Assembly: GCF_000414115.1 (NCBI RefSeq)
Contig: NZ_AOPZ01000293.1
Span: 1-38,532, forward strand
Direction: 5' to 3'
DNA: 38,532 nucleotides
DNA from: Streptomyces aurantiacus JA 4570
Lineage (GTDB): Bacteria > Actinomycetota > Actinomycetes > Streptomycetales > Streptomycetaceae
Shown here: positions 9,017-16,004 of the stretch, in pieces
Numbering within the stretch: position 1 is the stretch's first letter
Layout: every line of letters starts with the position of its first letter
Program-made: the position numbers and the translations under genes
Notes under the pieces: model-generated
The model's input: the letters and a program-made list of their open reading frames with translations, nothing else
The model's database searches: none
What the model was told of the DNA's origin: nothing

Positions 9017-9832
9017 TCAGCCCCTCGGCTCCCAGCGGAACCACCTTCGTACAGCAAACACGCCGACCCAGATCCAGGCCACCGCGATCGCGATGGCGCG
9101 CAGGGCCTCGGCGCCGGTCAGGTCTCCGGTCCAGCCGCCGCGGATCAGCTCGATCGTCGGGGTGAGCGGCAGCAGTTCGCAGACGGCGGCGACCTTGTCC
9201 GGCAGGACTTCGAGGGGCACCAGCGTGCCGGAGCCGAGGAACGAGAGGAGCACCAGCGGCATCGCCGCGACCTGGGCGCTCTCCACGCTCCGGCTGAAGC
9301 TCGCCGTGACCGCCGCGAGCACGGGCCACAGCACCAGGGCGAGCAGGAGGCCCAGCACGGCGTAGAGCGGCGCGTCGGGGGCGCCCACGTCGAGCAGCGC
9401 CGTGCAGGCGGCCGTGAGGAGCAGGCACTGCGCGAGTCCGACGGCCACGTGCGGCAGCGCGGCGCCCGCGAGGATCTCCAGGTCCCGCACCTCGCCGGTG
9501 CGCAGCCGCTTCAGTACGAGTTCCTCGCGCCGGGAGGCGTAGACGCTCACCAGCGCCGAGTAGACCGCGAAGATGAGGGAGAAGCCGATGGCGGACGGCA
9601 GGACGATCGAGCCGACCGACAGGCCGGTGCCGTCCAGGTCCATCCCGTCGGCGGCCTGGCGCACGCTGAACGGCATCATGAGCGGCACGAACATCGCCGT
9701 GAACAGCACGCCCTTGCTGCGGCCGAGCAGCGTCAGCTCGGCCCGCGCCAGCGCCCGCAGGCGTTGGGCCGGGGTGGTCCGGGCGGCGGCACCGGCGGGC
9801 ACGGCCCGCGGCGCCGTGGTCGTCGAGCTCAT
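9017..9832 (-). CDS. ABC-2 type transporter permease
   Basis: 271 residues from ATG 9832, whose ATGA overlaps the stop of the ATPase gene. The layout is that of ABC-2 export permeases: a cytosolic start (RLRALARAELTLLGRSKG), then about six membrane segments, among them SAIGFSLIFAVYSALVSVY, AVLGLLLALVLWPVLAAVT and IAIAVAWIWVGVFAV. The stretch LLPLTPTIELIRGGWTG near the end is typical of drug or lipid exporters of the DrrB/YadH kind. The substrate cannot be read from the sequence. It would need the ATPase encoded just upstream, which is disrupted in this sequence. Confidence 0.9.
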   Translation of the reverse strand: MSSTTTAPRAVPAGAAARTTPAQRLRALARAELTLLGRSKGVLFTAMFVPLMMPFSVRQAADGMDLDGTGLSVGSIVLPSAIGFSLIFAVYSALVSVYASRREELVLKRLRTGEVRDLEILAGAALPHVAVGLAQCLLLTAACTALLDVGAPDAPLYAVLGLLLALVLWPVLAAVTASFSRSVESAQVAAMPLVLLSFLGSGTLVPLEVLPDKVAAVCELLPLTPTIELIRGGWTGDLTGAEALRAIAIAVAWIWVGVFAVRRWFRWEPRG

Positions 9833-10817
9833 GCCACCGTCTCCTTGTCCGTGCCCTGGTTGCCCGTGCCCTGGGGGATCTCTTTGTTCGCGTCCTGCGC
9901 GATCCGCAGGAACGCCTCTTCCAGCGACGCGGCCCGTACGTCGAGCCCGCGCAGCTCGACCCCGGCCCGTTCGGCCCACATCAGCAGCCCGGTCGCGGCC
10001 CGCTGGAGCTCGGTCGTGCGCAGCCGCATCCGGCGGCCCGCCATGTCGTGGCCGTTCACGCCGAGTTGGGCGAGGGGCGGGAGGTCGCCGGGGAGGTATC
10101 CCTCGGGCAGCTCGAAGGAGATGTGCGAGGGCTGGGAGGCGACGACGTCGGCGACGCTGCCCGCGGTGGCGATGCGTCCTTCGTGCAGGATCGCGAGGCG
10201 GTCGGCGAGCTGCTCGGCCTCTTCCAGGTAGTGGGTGGTGAGCAGCACGGTGGTGCCCCGCTCGCGCAGGGCGCGCACCAAGTTCCAGGTCTCGCGGCGG
10301 CCTTCGGCGTCGAGTCCGGTGGTCGGCTCGTCCAGGAACTCGGCTCGTCCAGGAACAGCACTTCGGGGTCGCCGATGAGCGCCATCGCGAGGTCGAGGCG
10401 CCGCTTCTCGCCGCCGGAGAGCTGTTTCACGCGGACCCCGCCGCGTCCGGCGAGCCCGACGGCTTCGAGCGCCTCGTGGACGGGGCGTGCGCCGCTGGTG
10501 CACCCGGCCCACATGCGCGCGGTCTCGGTGACGGTCAGCTCGGAGGGGAAGCCGCCTTCCTGGAGCATCACGCCGATGCGGGGCCGCACCGCGTCCCGTT
10601 CCCGGTACGGGTCGTGCCCGAGCACCCGCACCGTGCCGCCGGCGGGTTGTGCGAGCCCTTCGAGGAGCTCGACGGTGGATGTCTTGCCCGCGCCGTTGGT
10701 GCCGAGAAGAGCGAACAGTTCACCGCGGCCCACGGTGAACGAGATCCCCCGGACCGCCTCGAAACCGCCCGCGTAGCTGCGCCGCAGGCCGGTCACGTCG
10801 ATCACTTGGTCTGTCAT
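9829..10817 (-). pseudogene. ABC transporter ATP-binding protein, frameshifted by a 17-bp tandem duplication
   Basis: The gene starts at ATG 10817 (MTDQVIDVTGLRRSYAGGF) with Walker A GTNGAGKT (residues 39-46), Q-loop MLQEGGF, signature LSGGEKRR (133-140) and Walker B VLFLDEP (153-159). Immediately after DEP the frame is lost. The rest, FLDEPTTGLDAEGRRE, H-loop LLTTHYLEEAEQLADR and the C-terminal domain ending at 9829, continues in another frame. The cause is visible: 17 bases at 10323-10339 are repeated exactly at 10340-10356. Removing one copy gives 972 bases, one open frame of 323 residues reading VLFLDEPTTGLD. As it stands the protein would lack the D-loop, H-loop and C-terminal domain. 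Either a real recent mutation or an assembly error. Confidence 0.9.
10323..10356 (-). repeat. Perfect 17-bp tandem duplication inside the ABC ATPase gene
   Basis: Two identical 17-base copies, 10323-10339 and 10340-10356, each beginning TCGGCTCG and ending AGGAAC on the plus strand. The unit is not a multiple of three and shifts the frame right after Walker B. A precise loss of one copy by slippage or recombination would restore the gene. Confidence 0.95.
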
Positions 10818-10859
10818 GACTCAAGGCTCGCCCGGCGCCGGGGCGGCGGGCAGTGCGCG

Positions 10860-10881
10860 TTGTCATCGACCCGCATGACAA
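10860..10881 (-). promoter_or_regulatory. 22-bp dyad upstream of the exporter operon: probable response-regulator operator
   Basis: TTGTCAT (10860-10866) and ATGACAA (10875-10881) are perfect inverted arms eight bases apart, and a third half-site ATGTCA follows at 10882-10887. It lies about 45 bp upstream of the ATPase start, next to a possible -35 (CTGACA on the minus strand). NarL-type regulators of DesR/LiaR kind bind such paired half-sites, so autoregulation of the operon is likely. Confidence 0.55.
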
Positions 10882-10925
10882 ATGTCAGGCCGGCGGTCGC
10901 GGTCTCGCCCGTGTTCGGGCACGAC

Positions 10926-10956
10926 GAAGGCCCGGCGCCTGGGGCGCCGGGCCTTC
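10926..10956 (-). terminator. Hairpin downstream of tRNA-Gly(GCC) copy 2
   Basis: A perfect 14-bp stem (GAAGGCCCGGCGCC and its complement) with a three-base loop. It lies just past the 3' end of the tRNA on the minus strand and upstream of the exporter operon, separating the two units. Confidence 0.8.
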
Positions 10957-10964
10957 ATATGTGG

Positions 10965-11037
10965 AGCGAACGACGAGGTTCGAACTCGCGACCTCAACCT
11001 TGGCAAGGTTGCGCTCTACCAACTGAGCTACGTTCGC
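10965..11037 (-). tRNA. tRNA-Gly (anticodon GCC), second copy
   Basis: 73 bases with anticodon loop TTGCCAA. It differs from the copy at 7013-7085 only by paired changes: acceptor G4:C69 becomes A:T, and one T-stem C:G becomes G:C. Both stems stay intact, so both copies look functional. CCA is not encoded. It lies 79 bases downstream of tRNA-Gly(UCC) on the same strand, so the two may share a transcript. Confidence 0.96.
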
Positions 11038-11116
11038 ATTGCCTCCGACCAGCTCTCACTGATCGGCGCGAGCACCAGCTTACCGCACCCGAATGGGTGA
11101 TCGGTGAGCGGTGCGG

Positions 11117-11188
11117 AGCGGGTGACAGGAATTGCACACTGCGCCTTCCCCCTGGAAGGGGGATGTTCTACTACTGAACTACACCCGC
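11117..11188 (-). tRNA. Atypical tRNA-Gly (anticodon TCC) with altered D and T loops
   Basis: 72 bases. The acceptor arm GCGGGTG/CACCCGC, D stem GTTC/GAAC and anticodon stem TCCCC/GGGGA all pair perfectly, and the loop CTTCCAG gives UCC. The D loop AGTAGTA has A where G18 is expected. The T loop is TGCAATT, that is U54 G55 C56 A57 A58 in place of TΨC, and the T stem CAGTG/CCTGT pairs poorly; an alternative is GCAG/CTGT with a larger loop. CCA is not encoded. Staphylococcal tRNA-Gly species used for cell-wall glycine bridges carry the same kind of D-loop and GUGC changes (known for that genus; transfer to this gene is inference). Confidence 0.85.
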
Positions 11189-11239
11189 ACGACTCCTTGG
11201 GGTTCGGCCTTTTCGGCCTCGCCCCTCGGCGTGCTCCAG

Positions 11240-11270
11240 ACTCTAGCTGACCAGCGGGGGTGCTGCGCAA
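11240..11270 (-). promoter_or_regulatory. Promoter of the tRNA-Gly(UCC) gene
   Basis: On the minus strand: TTGCGC (11265-11270), a 19-base spacer, TAGAGT (11240-11245), with a predicted start near 11233. The same -10 (TAGAGT) serves the tRNA-Asp gene at 26798. The -35 falls inside the lsrL hairpin at 11256-11290. Confidence 0.5.
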
Positions 11271-11290
11271 GTCGGCTGCACAGCACCCCC
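11256..11290 (-). terminator. Hairpin downstream of the Lsr2-like gene
   Basis: GGGGGTGCTG (11256-11265) and CAGCACCCCC (11281-11290) form a perfect 10-bp stem with a 15-base loop, 57 bases past the stop of the Lsr2-like gene on the minus strand. Confidence 0.7.
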
Positions 11291-11346
11291 GTACGGAGTC
11301 CGCGCCGAGGTCGGCACCGGGGTCCCTGCCGAGATCGCCGGCGGGA

Positions 11347-11664
11347 TCAGTTGGCGGCTTCGAACGCCTCGTACACCTTCTTCGGGATCCGCCCGCGCGG
11401 CGGTACGTCGAGCTGGTGCGAGCGGGCCCAGGCGCGCACGGCGGCCGGGTCGGGGGTCACCGCCGTGTGCCGGTAGACCTTGCCGGACTTCGACTGCTTG
11501 CGGGCCGCGTCCAGGTAGGGGGCGAGCACCTTGCGGAGTTTCTCGGCATTGGTTTGGTTGAGATCGATCTCGTACGACTTCCCGTCAAGACCGAAGGCGA
11601 CCGTTTCCGCCGCTTCTGAGCCGTCGATGTCGTCATAGAGAGTGACCACGACACGCTGCGCCAC
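11347..11664 (-). CDS. lsrL: Lsr2-family nucleoid-associated protein (LsrL-like)
   Basis: 105 residues from GTG 11664, preceded by AAAGGA. The N-terminal dimerisation domain begins VAQRVVVTLYDDIDGSEAAE and includes TVAFGLDGKSYEIDL. The C-terminal DNA-binding domain holds AVRAWARSHQLDVPPRGRIP with the AT-hook-like R90-G91-R92 that inserts in the minor groove of AT-rich DNA. Lsr2 proteins are xenogeneic silencers. Streptomyces has Lsr2 and a paralogue LsrL, and the paralogue is the one next to purS as far as I recall, so the symbol is given on gene order. It is transcribed divergently from purSQL across a 445-base gap. Confidence 0.92.
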   Translation of the reverse strand: MAQRVVVTLYDDIDGSEAAETVAFGLDGKSYEIDLNQTNAEKLRKVLAPYLDAARKQSKSGKVYRHTAVTPDPAAVRAWARSHQLDVPPRGRIPKKVYEAFEAAN

Positions 11665-11736
11665 GAATATCGGTCCTTTCGTGCGACGCCACCGCATTGA
11701 CGTGCAATGACGTGCGGTGATGCCGACTGTCCGGCA

Positions 11737-11766
11737 GTTATGGGACAAAGTATCGGCTATTGCCAA
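11737..11766 (-). promoter_or_regulatory. Probable promoter of the Lsr2-like gene
   Basis: On the minus strand TTGGCA (11761-11766), an 18-base spacer and CATAAC (11737-11742). The area is less GC-rich than its surroundings, which would suit self-binding by an Lsr2-type protein (inference). Confidence 0.4.
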
Positions 11767-11973
11767 TTCCTTTGTACAGTGCCTGGCATTGAATGGTGAA
11801 GCCGACGAAAACTGACCGCGTGTTCCGGCGTCGTGTCCGGGAGAATACGGGCAGGTCGGCCACTTCTCCAGCAGGGTGGGTGCGGCGGGGTGGCGGGCGC
11901 AATGGCGAGCTGTGATCTTTTCCAGGATTTTTCGCGGATGTGTCCTGTTCGACGCCCCGGCGACCGCTGTGAA

Positions 11974-11987
11974 GTGACCGTGGTCAC
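11974..11987. promoter_or_regulatory. Palindrome GTGACC-GT-GGTCAC in the lsrL-purS gap (Crp-like site)
   Basis: Six-base perfect arms two bases apart. It fits GTG-N6-GNCAC, the consensus I recall for Streptomyces Crp, and lies about 120 bp upstream of purS. A candidate -10 for purS, TAGTCT, is at 12030-12035. The rest of the gap (11767-11973) shows no gene. Confidence 0.35.
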
Positions 11988-12109
11988 GTATGTTGCTACG
12001 AATCTACGCGGGTAGAAATTTTGTACGGGTAGTCTGAAGGAACCTGCTCGGCAGCCTGCTCAGGACCGGGCGAGCAGTACCTCGCAAGCACCACACACCG
12101 GGAGTGCCA

Positions 12110-12388
12110 GTGGCACGCGTCGTAGTCGACGTCATGCTCAAGCCGGAGATCCTCGACCCCCAGGGACAGGCGGTGCAGCGTGCACTGCCGCGCCTCGGTT
12201 TCCAGGGCATCTCCGACGTACGTCAGGGAAAGCGCTTCGAACTCGAGGTCGACGGGCCGGTCGACGAGGCCGCGCTCGCCCGTATCCACGAGATGGCGGA
12301 AACCTTCCTCGCCAACACCGTGATCGAGGACTTCGTCGTAAAGGTCGAAGAGTCCGAGGACTCTGAGCCCGCGGTGGGGGCGAAGTGA
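12110..12388 (+). CDS. purS: FGAM synthase subunit PurS
   Basis: 92 residues. The small dimeric subunit that bridges PurQ and PurL in the three-part phosphoribosylformylglycinamidine synthase of Gram-positive bacteria. It begins VARVVVDVMLKPEILDPQGQ and has RQGKRFELEVDG and ARIHEMAETFLANTVIEDF, all typical. GTG 12110 is chosen over GTG 12104 because GGGAG then sits five bases upstream and the N-terminus agrees with the family. First gene of the purSQL operon; its TGA overlaps the GTG of purQ. Confidence 0.95.
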   Translation: MARVVVDVMLKPEILDPQGQAVQRALPRLGFQGISDVRQGKRFELEVDGPVDEAALARIHEMAETFLANTVIEDFVVKVEESEDSEPAVGAK

Positions 12389-13068
12389 CTGCTCGAATCG
12401 GAGTCGTCACTTTTCCGGGAACGCTCGACGACCGCGACACGCAGCGCGCCGTCCGCGTCGCCGGTGCCGAGGCCGTGCCGCTGTGGCACCGCGACAAGGA
12501 CCTCAAGCAGGTCGACGCGGTGGTCCTGCCGGGCGGTTTCTCCTACGGCGACTATCTGCGCGCGGGCGCCATCTCCCGCTTTTCGCCCGTCATGGAGTCG
12601 GTCATCGACCAGGCCAAGGCCGGAATGCCGGTGCTCGGCATCTGCAACGGCTTCCAGGTCCTGACCGAGACGCACCTGCTGCCCGGCGCGATGCTGCGGA
12701 ACAACCACCTGCACTTCATCTGCCGTGACCAGAAGCTGCGCGTGGAGACCAACTCGACTGCCTGGACGGCCGATTACGAGCCCGGCCAGGAGATCTCGAT
12801 CCCGCTGAAGAACATCGACGGGCGGTACGTCGCCGACGAGCGCACCCTCGACATGCTGGAGGCCGAGGGCCGCGTCGCCTTCCGCTACCTGGACATGAAC
12901 CCGAACGGCTCGCTGCGCGACATCGCCGGCATCACGAACGCGGCCGGGAACGTGGTCGGCCTGATGCCGCACCCCGAGCACGCCGTGGAGCCGCTGATCG
13001 GGACGGGCCGCACGGACGGCCTGGGCTTCTTCACCTCGATCCTGAAGAACCTGGTGGGTGCACGATGA
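12385..13068 (+). CDS. purQ: FGAM synthase glutaminase subunit PurQ
   Basis: 227 residues. Class I glutamine amidotransferase that releases ammonia for PurL. The nucleophile is C87 in VLGICNGFQ; H196 and E198 in MPHPEHA complete the triad; the oxyanion region PGGFSYGDYLRAGAI is clear. Its GTG overlaps the purS stop (GTGA) and its stop overlaps the purL start (ATGA), so the three subunits are translationally coupled, which suits a stoichiometric complex. Confidence 0.97.
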   Translation: MTARIGVVTFPGTLDDRDTQRAVRVAGAEAVPLWHRDKDLKQVDAVVLPGGFSYGDYLRAGAISRFSPVMESVIDQAKAGMPVLGICNGFQVLTETHLLPGAMLRNNHLHFICRDQKLRVETNSTAWTADYEPGQEISIPLKNIDGRYVADERTLDMLEAEGRVAFRYLDMNPNGSLRDIAGITNAAGNVVGLMPHPEHAVEPLIGTGRTDGLGFFTSILKNLVGAR

Positions 13069-15338
13069 CCCTGGACACCGTCAAGCACGCCGAGCAGACC
13101 GCCGAGGCCGAGCAGCCCTGGAAGGAACTCGGCCTGAAGGAAGACGAGTACGCGCGCATCCGCGAGATCCTCGGCCGCCGCCCGACCGGCGCCGAACTCG
13201 CCATGTACTCGGTCATGTGGTCCGAGCACTGCTCGTACAAGAGCAGCAAGGTGCACCTGAAGCAGTTCGGCGAGAAGGTTCCGGACAACGACGCGATGCT
13301 CGTCGGCATCGGCGAGAACGCGGGCGTCGTCGACGTCGGCCAGGGCTACGCGGTCACCTTCAAGGTCGAGTCGCACAACCACCCCTCGTACATCGAGCCG
13401 TACCAGGGCGCCGCCACCGGCGTCGGCGGCATCGTGCGCGACATCCTCGCGATGGGCGCGCGCCCGGTCGCCGTCGTGGACCCGCTGCGGTTCGGCGCCG
13501 CCGACCACCCCGACACCAAGCGGGTGCTGCCCGGCGTGGTCGCGGGCATCGGCGGCTACGGCAACTGCCTGGGCCTGCCCAACATCGGCGGCGAGGTCGT
13601 CTTCGATCCCTGCTACCAGGGAAATCCGCTGGTCAACGCGGGCTGCATCGGCGTCATGAAGCACGAGGACATCCACCTCGCGAAGGCGTCCGGCACCGGC
13701 AACAAGGTCATCCTGTACGGGGCCCGCACGGGCGGCGACGGCATCGGCGGCGTCTCCGTGCTCGCGAGCGAGACCTTCGAGTCGACCGGGCCCGCCAAGC
13801 GCCCGGCCGTCCAGGTCGGTGACCCCTTCCAGGAGAAGCTGCTCATCGAGTGCACCCTGGAGATCTTCGGGGAGAAGCTGGTCGCGGGCATCCAGGACCT
13901 CGGCGGCGCGGGCCTCTCCTGCGCCACCAGCGAGCTGGCGTCGGCCGGTTCGGGCGGCATGCGCGTGGACCTGGACACGGTCCCGCTGCGCGACTCCTCG
14001 CTCTCGCCCGAGGAGATCCTCATGAGCGAGTCGCAGGAACGCATGTGCGCGGTCGTCGAGCCGGACAAGGTCGACCGGTTCATGGAGATCTGCGAGAAGT
14101 GGGACGTCATCGCGACCGTCATCGGTGAGGTGACCGAGGGCGAGCGCCTGGAGATCTTCTGGCACGGCGAGCAGATCGTCGACGTACCGCCGCGCACGGT
14201 CGCGCACGAGGGCCCGGTCTACCACCGGCCGTTCGCGCGCCCCTCCTGGCAGGACGCGCTCCAGGCGGACGACGCCAACAAGCTGGCGCGCCCGGCGAAT
14301 TCGGCCGAGCTGAAGGAGCAGATCCTCAAGCTGGTCGCGTCCCCGAACCAGGCGTCCAAGGCGTGGATCACCGACCAGTACGACCGTTTCGTGCAGGGCA
14401 ACACGATCCTCGCGCAGCCCGAGGACGCGGGCATGGTCCGCGTCGACGAGGAGTCGAACCTGGGCGTCGCGATGGCCACGGACGGCAACGGGCGGTACGC
14501 GAAGCTCGACCCGTACGCGGGCGCGCAGCTCGCGCTCGCCGAGTCGTACCGCAACGTCGCCGCCTCCGGCGCCAAGCCGCTCGCCATCTCCAACTGCCTG
14601 AACTTCGGCTCCCCCGAGGACCCGGACGTGATGTGGCAGTTCGCGGAGGCCACGCGCGGTCTCGCGGACGGCTGCCTCCAGCTCGGCACCCCGGTGACCG
14701 GCGGCAACGTCTCGCTCTACAACCAGACCGGCGAGACGGCGATCCACCCGACGCCCGTCGTGGCCGTGCTCGGCGTCATCGACGACGTCACGCGCCGCAC
14801 GCCGATCGCCTTCAAGGAAGAGGGCCAGCTCCTCTACCTGCTCGGCGAGACCCACGAGGAGTTCGGCGGCTCGGCCTGGTCCCAGGTCGTGCACGACCAC
14901 CTCGGGGGCCTGCCGCCGAAGGTCGACCTGGAGCGGGAGCGGCTGCTCGCCGAGATCCTGATCTCCGCATCCCGCGACGGCATGATCGACGCCGCGCACG
15001 ACCTGTCTGACGGCGGCCTGATCCAGGCGGTCGTGGAGTCCTGCCTGCGCGGCGGGGTCGGCGCGCGCTTGGTCGTCCCGGACACGCTGTCCACTGGTGG
15101 CTCCGCCACGGGGGACGCCTTCACGTTCCTGCTCAGCGAGTCCGCGGGGCGTGCCGTGGTGTCCGTGCCGCGCAGCGAGGAGCTGCGGTTCACCGACATG
15201 TGCGGGGCGCGGGGGCTGCCGGTCACGCGGATCGGCGTGGTCGACGGCGACGCCGTCGAGGTGCAGGGCCAGTTCCAGCTTTCCCTGGAGGAGCTGCGGA
15301 CGGCGCACACGGGGACGATCCCGGAGCTGTTCGCCTGA
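13065..15338 (+). CDS. purL: FGAM synthase large subunit PurL
   Basis: 757 residues, the small-type PurL that works with PurS and PurQ. It uses ATP to convert FGAR to FGAM. Motifs: MYSVMWSEHCSYKSSK near residue 47, VESHNHPSYIEPYQGAATG, GIVRDILAMGARPVA, LGGAGLSCATSELA, and the second AIR-synthase-like half with SNCLNFGSPEDPDVMWQF, GTPVTGGNVSLYNQ and DAAHDLSDGGL. ATG 13065 overlaps the purQ stop. Last gene of the operon; a strong hairpin follows at 15352-15384. Confidence 0.97.
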   Translation: MTLDTVKHAEQTAEAEQPWKELGLKEDEYARIREILGRRPTGAELAMYSVMWSEHCSYKSSKVHLKQFGEKVPDNDAMLVGIGENAGVVDVGQGYAVTFKVESHNHPSYIEPYQGAATGVGGIVRDILAMGARPVAVVDPLRFGAADHPDTKRVLPGVVAGIGGYGNCLGLPNIGGEVVFDPCYQGNPLVNAGCIGVMKHEDIHLAKASGTGNKVILYGARTGGDGIGGVSVLASETFESTGPAKRPAVQVGDPFQEKLLIECTLEIFGEKLVAGIQDLGGAGLSCATSELASAGSGGMRVDLDTVPLRDSSLSPEEILMSESQERMCAVVEPDKVDRFMEICEKWDVIATVIGEVTEGERLEIFWHGEQIVDVPPRTVAHEGPVYHRPFARPSWQDALQADDANKLARPANSAELKEQILKLVASPNQASKAWITDQYDRFVQGNTILAQPEDAGMVRVDEESNLGVAMATDGNGRYAKLDPYAGAQLALAESYRNVAASGAKPLAISNCLNFGSPEDPDVMWQFAEATRGLADGCLQLGTPVTGGNVSLYNQTGETAIHPTPVVAVLGVIDDVTRRTPIAFKEEGQLLYLLGETHEEFGGSAWSQVVHDHLGGLPPKVDLERERLLAEILISASRDGMIDAAHDLSDGGLIQAVVESCLRGGVGARLVVPDTLSTGGSATGDAFTFLLSESAGRAVVSVPRSEELRFTDMCGARGLPVTRIGVVDGDAVEVQGQFQLSLEELRTAHTGTIPELFA

Positions 15339-15351
15339 GAGTCTGTCTTCG

Positions 15352-15384
15352 AGCCCCCGTCCGGCCCTGGTCCGGACGGGGGCT
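15352..15384 (+). terminator. Terminator of the purSQL operon
   Basis: AGCCCCCGTCCGG (15352-15364) pairs with CCGGACGGGGGCT (15372-15384), a perfect 13-bp stem with a seven-base loop, 13 bases after the purL stop. Confidence 0.85.
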
Positions 15385-15427
15385 TCGTGCTGCGGGGGGC
15401 CGGGTCCGCGCCGTTGGCGATCTCGGC

Positions 15428-15462
15428 TTGTTTGAAATTACGTAATTACGTAACCTACGATC
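15428..15462 (+). promoter_or_regulatory. Leaderless promoter overlapped by a perfect 16-bp palindrome (operator)
   Basis: TTGTTT (15428-15433), 17-base spacer, TAACCT (15451-15456), then six bases to the ATG at 15463. The palindrome TTACGTAATTACGTAA (15438-15453) fills the spacer and overlaps the -10. A dimer bound there would block the promoter, so autorepression by the ArsR-type gene that follows is the natural reading. Confidence 0.65.
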
Positions 15463-15975
15463 ATGGAGTTGGAAGAGCGCGTCGCCGACCTTGAGCGGCG
15501 CATGGCGGCCCTGGAGGGCGCGGGCCGCGACCGTGACGAGGCCGCGCCCGCCGTGAGCGAGAGCGACTTCTGGGCCCTGGAGGGCCTGAAGGCGCAGCTC
15601 GCGAAGCACAACGCAGCCGACGGCGGCGTGCTGTACACCGGTGCGGTCCGGCTGCCGACCGGTGAGCGGTACGACTGGCAGACCGGCCAGTTCACCGACG
15701 TGCTCCTCGACGGCGACTGGTCCGAGGCCGCCGACTCCTTCGCCGCGCTCGGCCATCCCGTGCGGCTGCGACTGCTGCGGGAGATCCTCGGCGGCCGCCG
15801 CACCGCCGCGGACCTGGCCGCGCTCGACGAGCTCGGCACGACCGGCCAGATCTACCACCACCTGCGCCAGCTGTCCGGCGCGGGCTGGCTGCACACCACG
15901 GCCCGCGGCCGCTACGCCGTCCCGGCGGACCGGGTGGTGCCGCTGCTCGTCTTCGTCGCGGCCGCCCGGCCCTGA
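15463..15975 (+). CDS. ArsR-type winged-helix transcriptional regulator
   Basis: 170 residues. It starts with a short coiled coil (MELEERVADLERRMAALEG). The C-terminal half carries a winged helix: SFAALGHPVRLRLLREILGG, RRTAADLAAL, TTGQIYHHLRQLSGAGWL, the ArsR pattern of a helix near HPVR, a recognition helix QIYHHLRQL and a wing. No metal-binding cysteines are present, so the signal is not a thiol-bound metal. The family usually represses its own operon. The M23-like peptidase gene follows after 29 bases and is probably the target, through the palindrome at 15438-15453. Confidence 0.88.
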   Translation: MELEERVADLERRMAALEGAGRDRDEAAPAVSESDFWALEGLKAQLAKHNAADGGVLYTGAVRLPTGERYDWQTGQFTDVLLDGDWSEAADSFAALGHPVRLRLLREILGGRRTAADLAALDELGTTGQIYHHLRQLSGAGWLHTTARGRYAVPADRVVPLLVFVAAARP

Positions 15976-16004
15976 GCACACCGAATCCGTCAGGGGGAAC
16001 GACC

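Noticed and set aside
10056..10817. Treating the 253-residue N-terminal frame of the ABC ATPase as a complete gene
   Set aside because: The sequence after Walker B turns to Ser/Pro/Cys-rich nonsense, and the correct continuation lies in another frame after the 17-bp duplication.
12885..15308. Long minus-strand frame opposite purL
   Set aside because: Antisense shadow; no domain, no ribosome binding site, and purL is certain.
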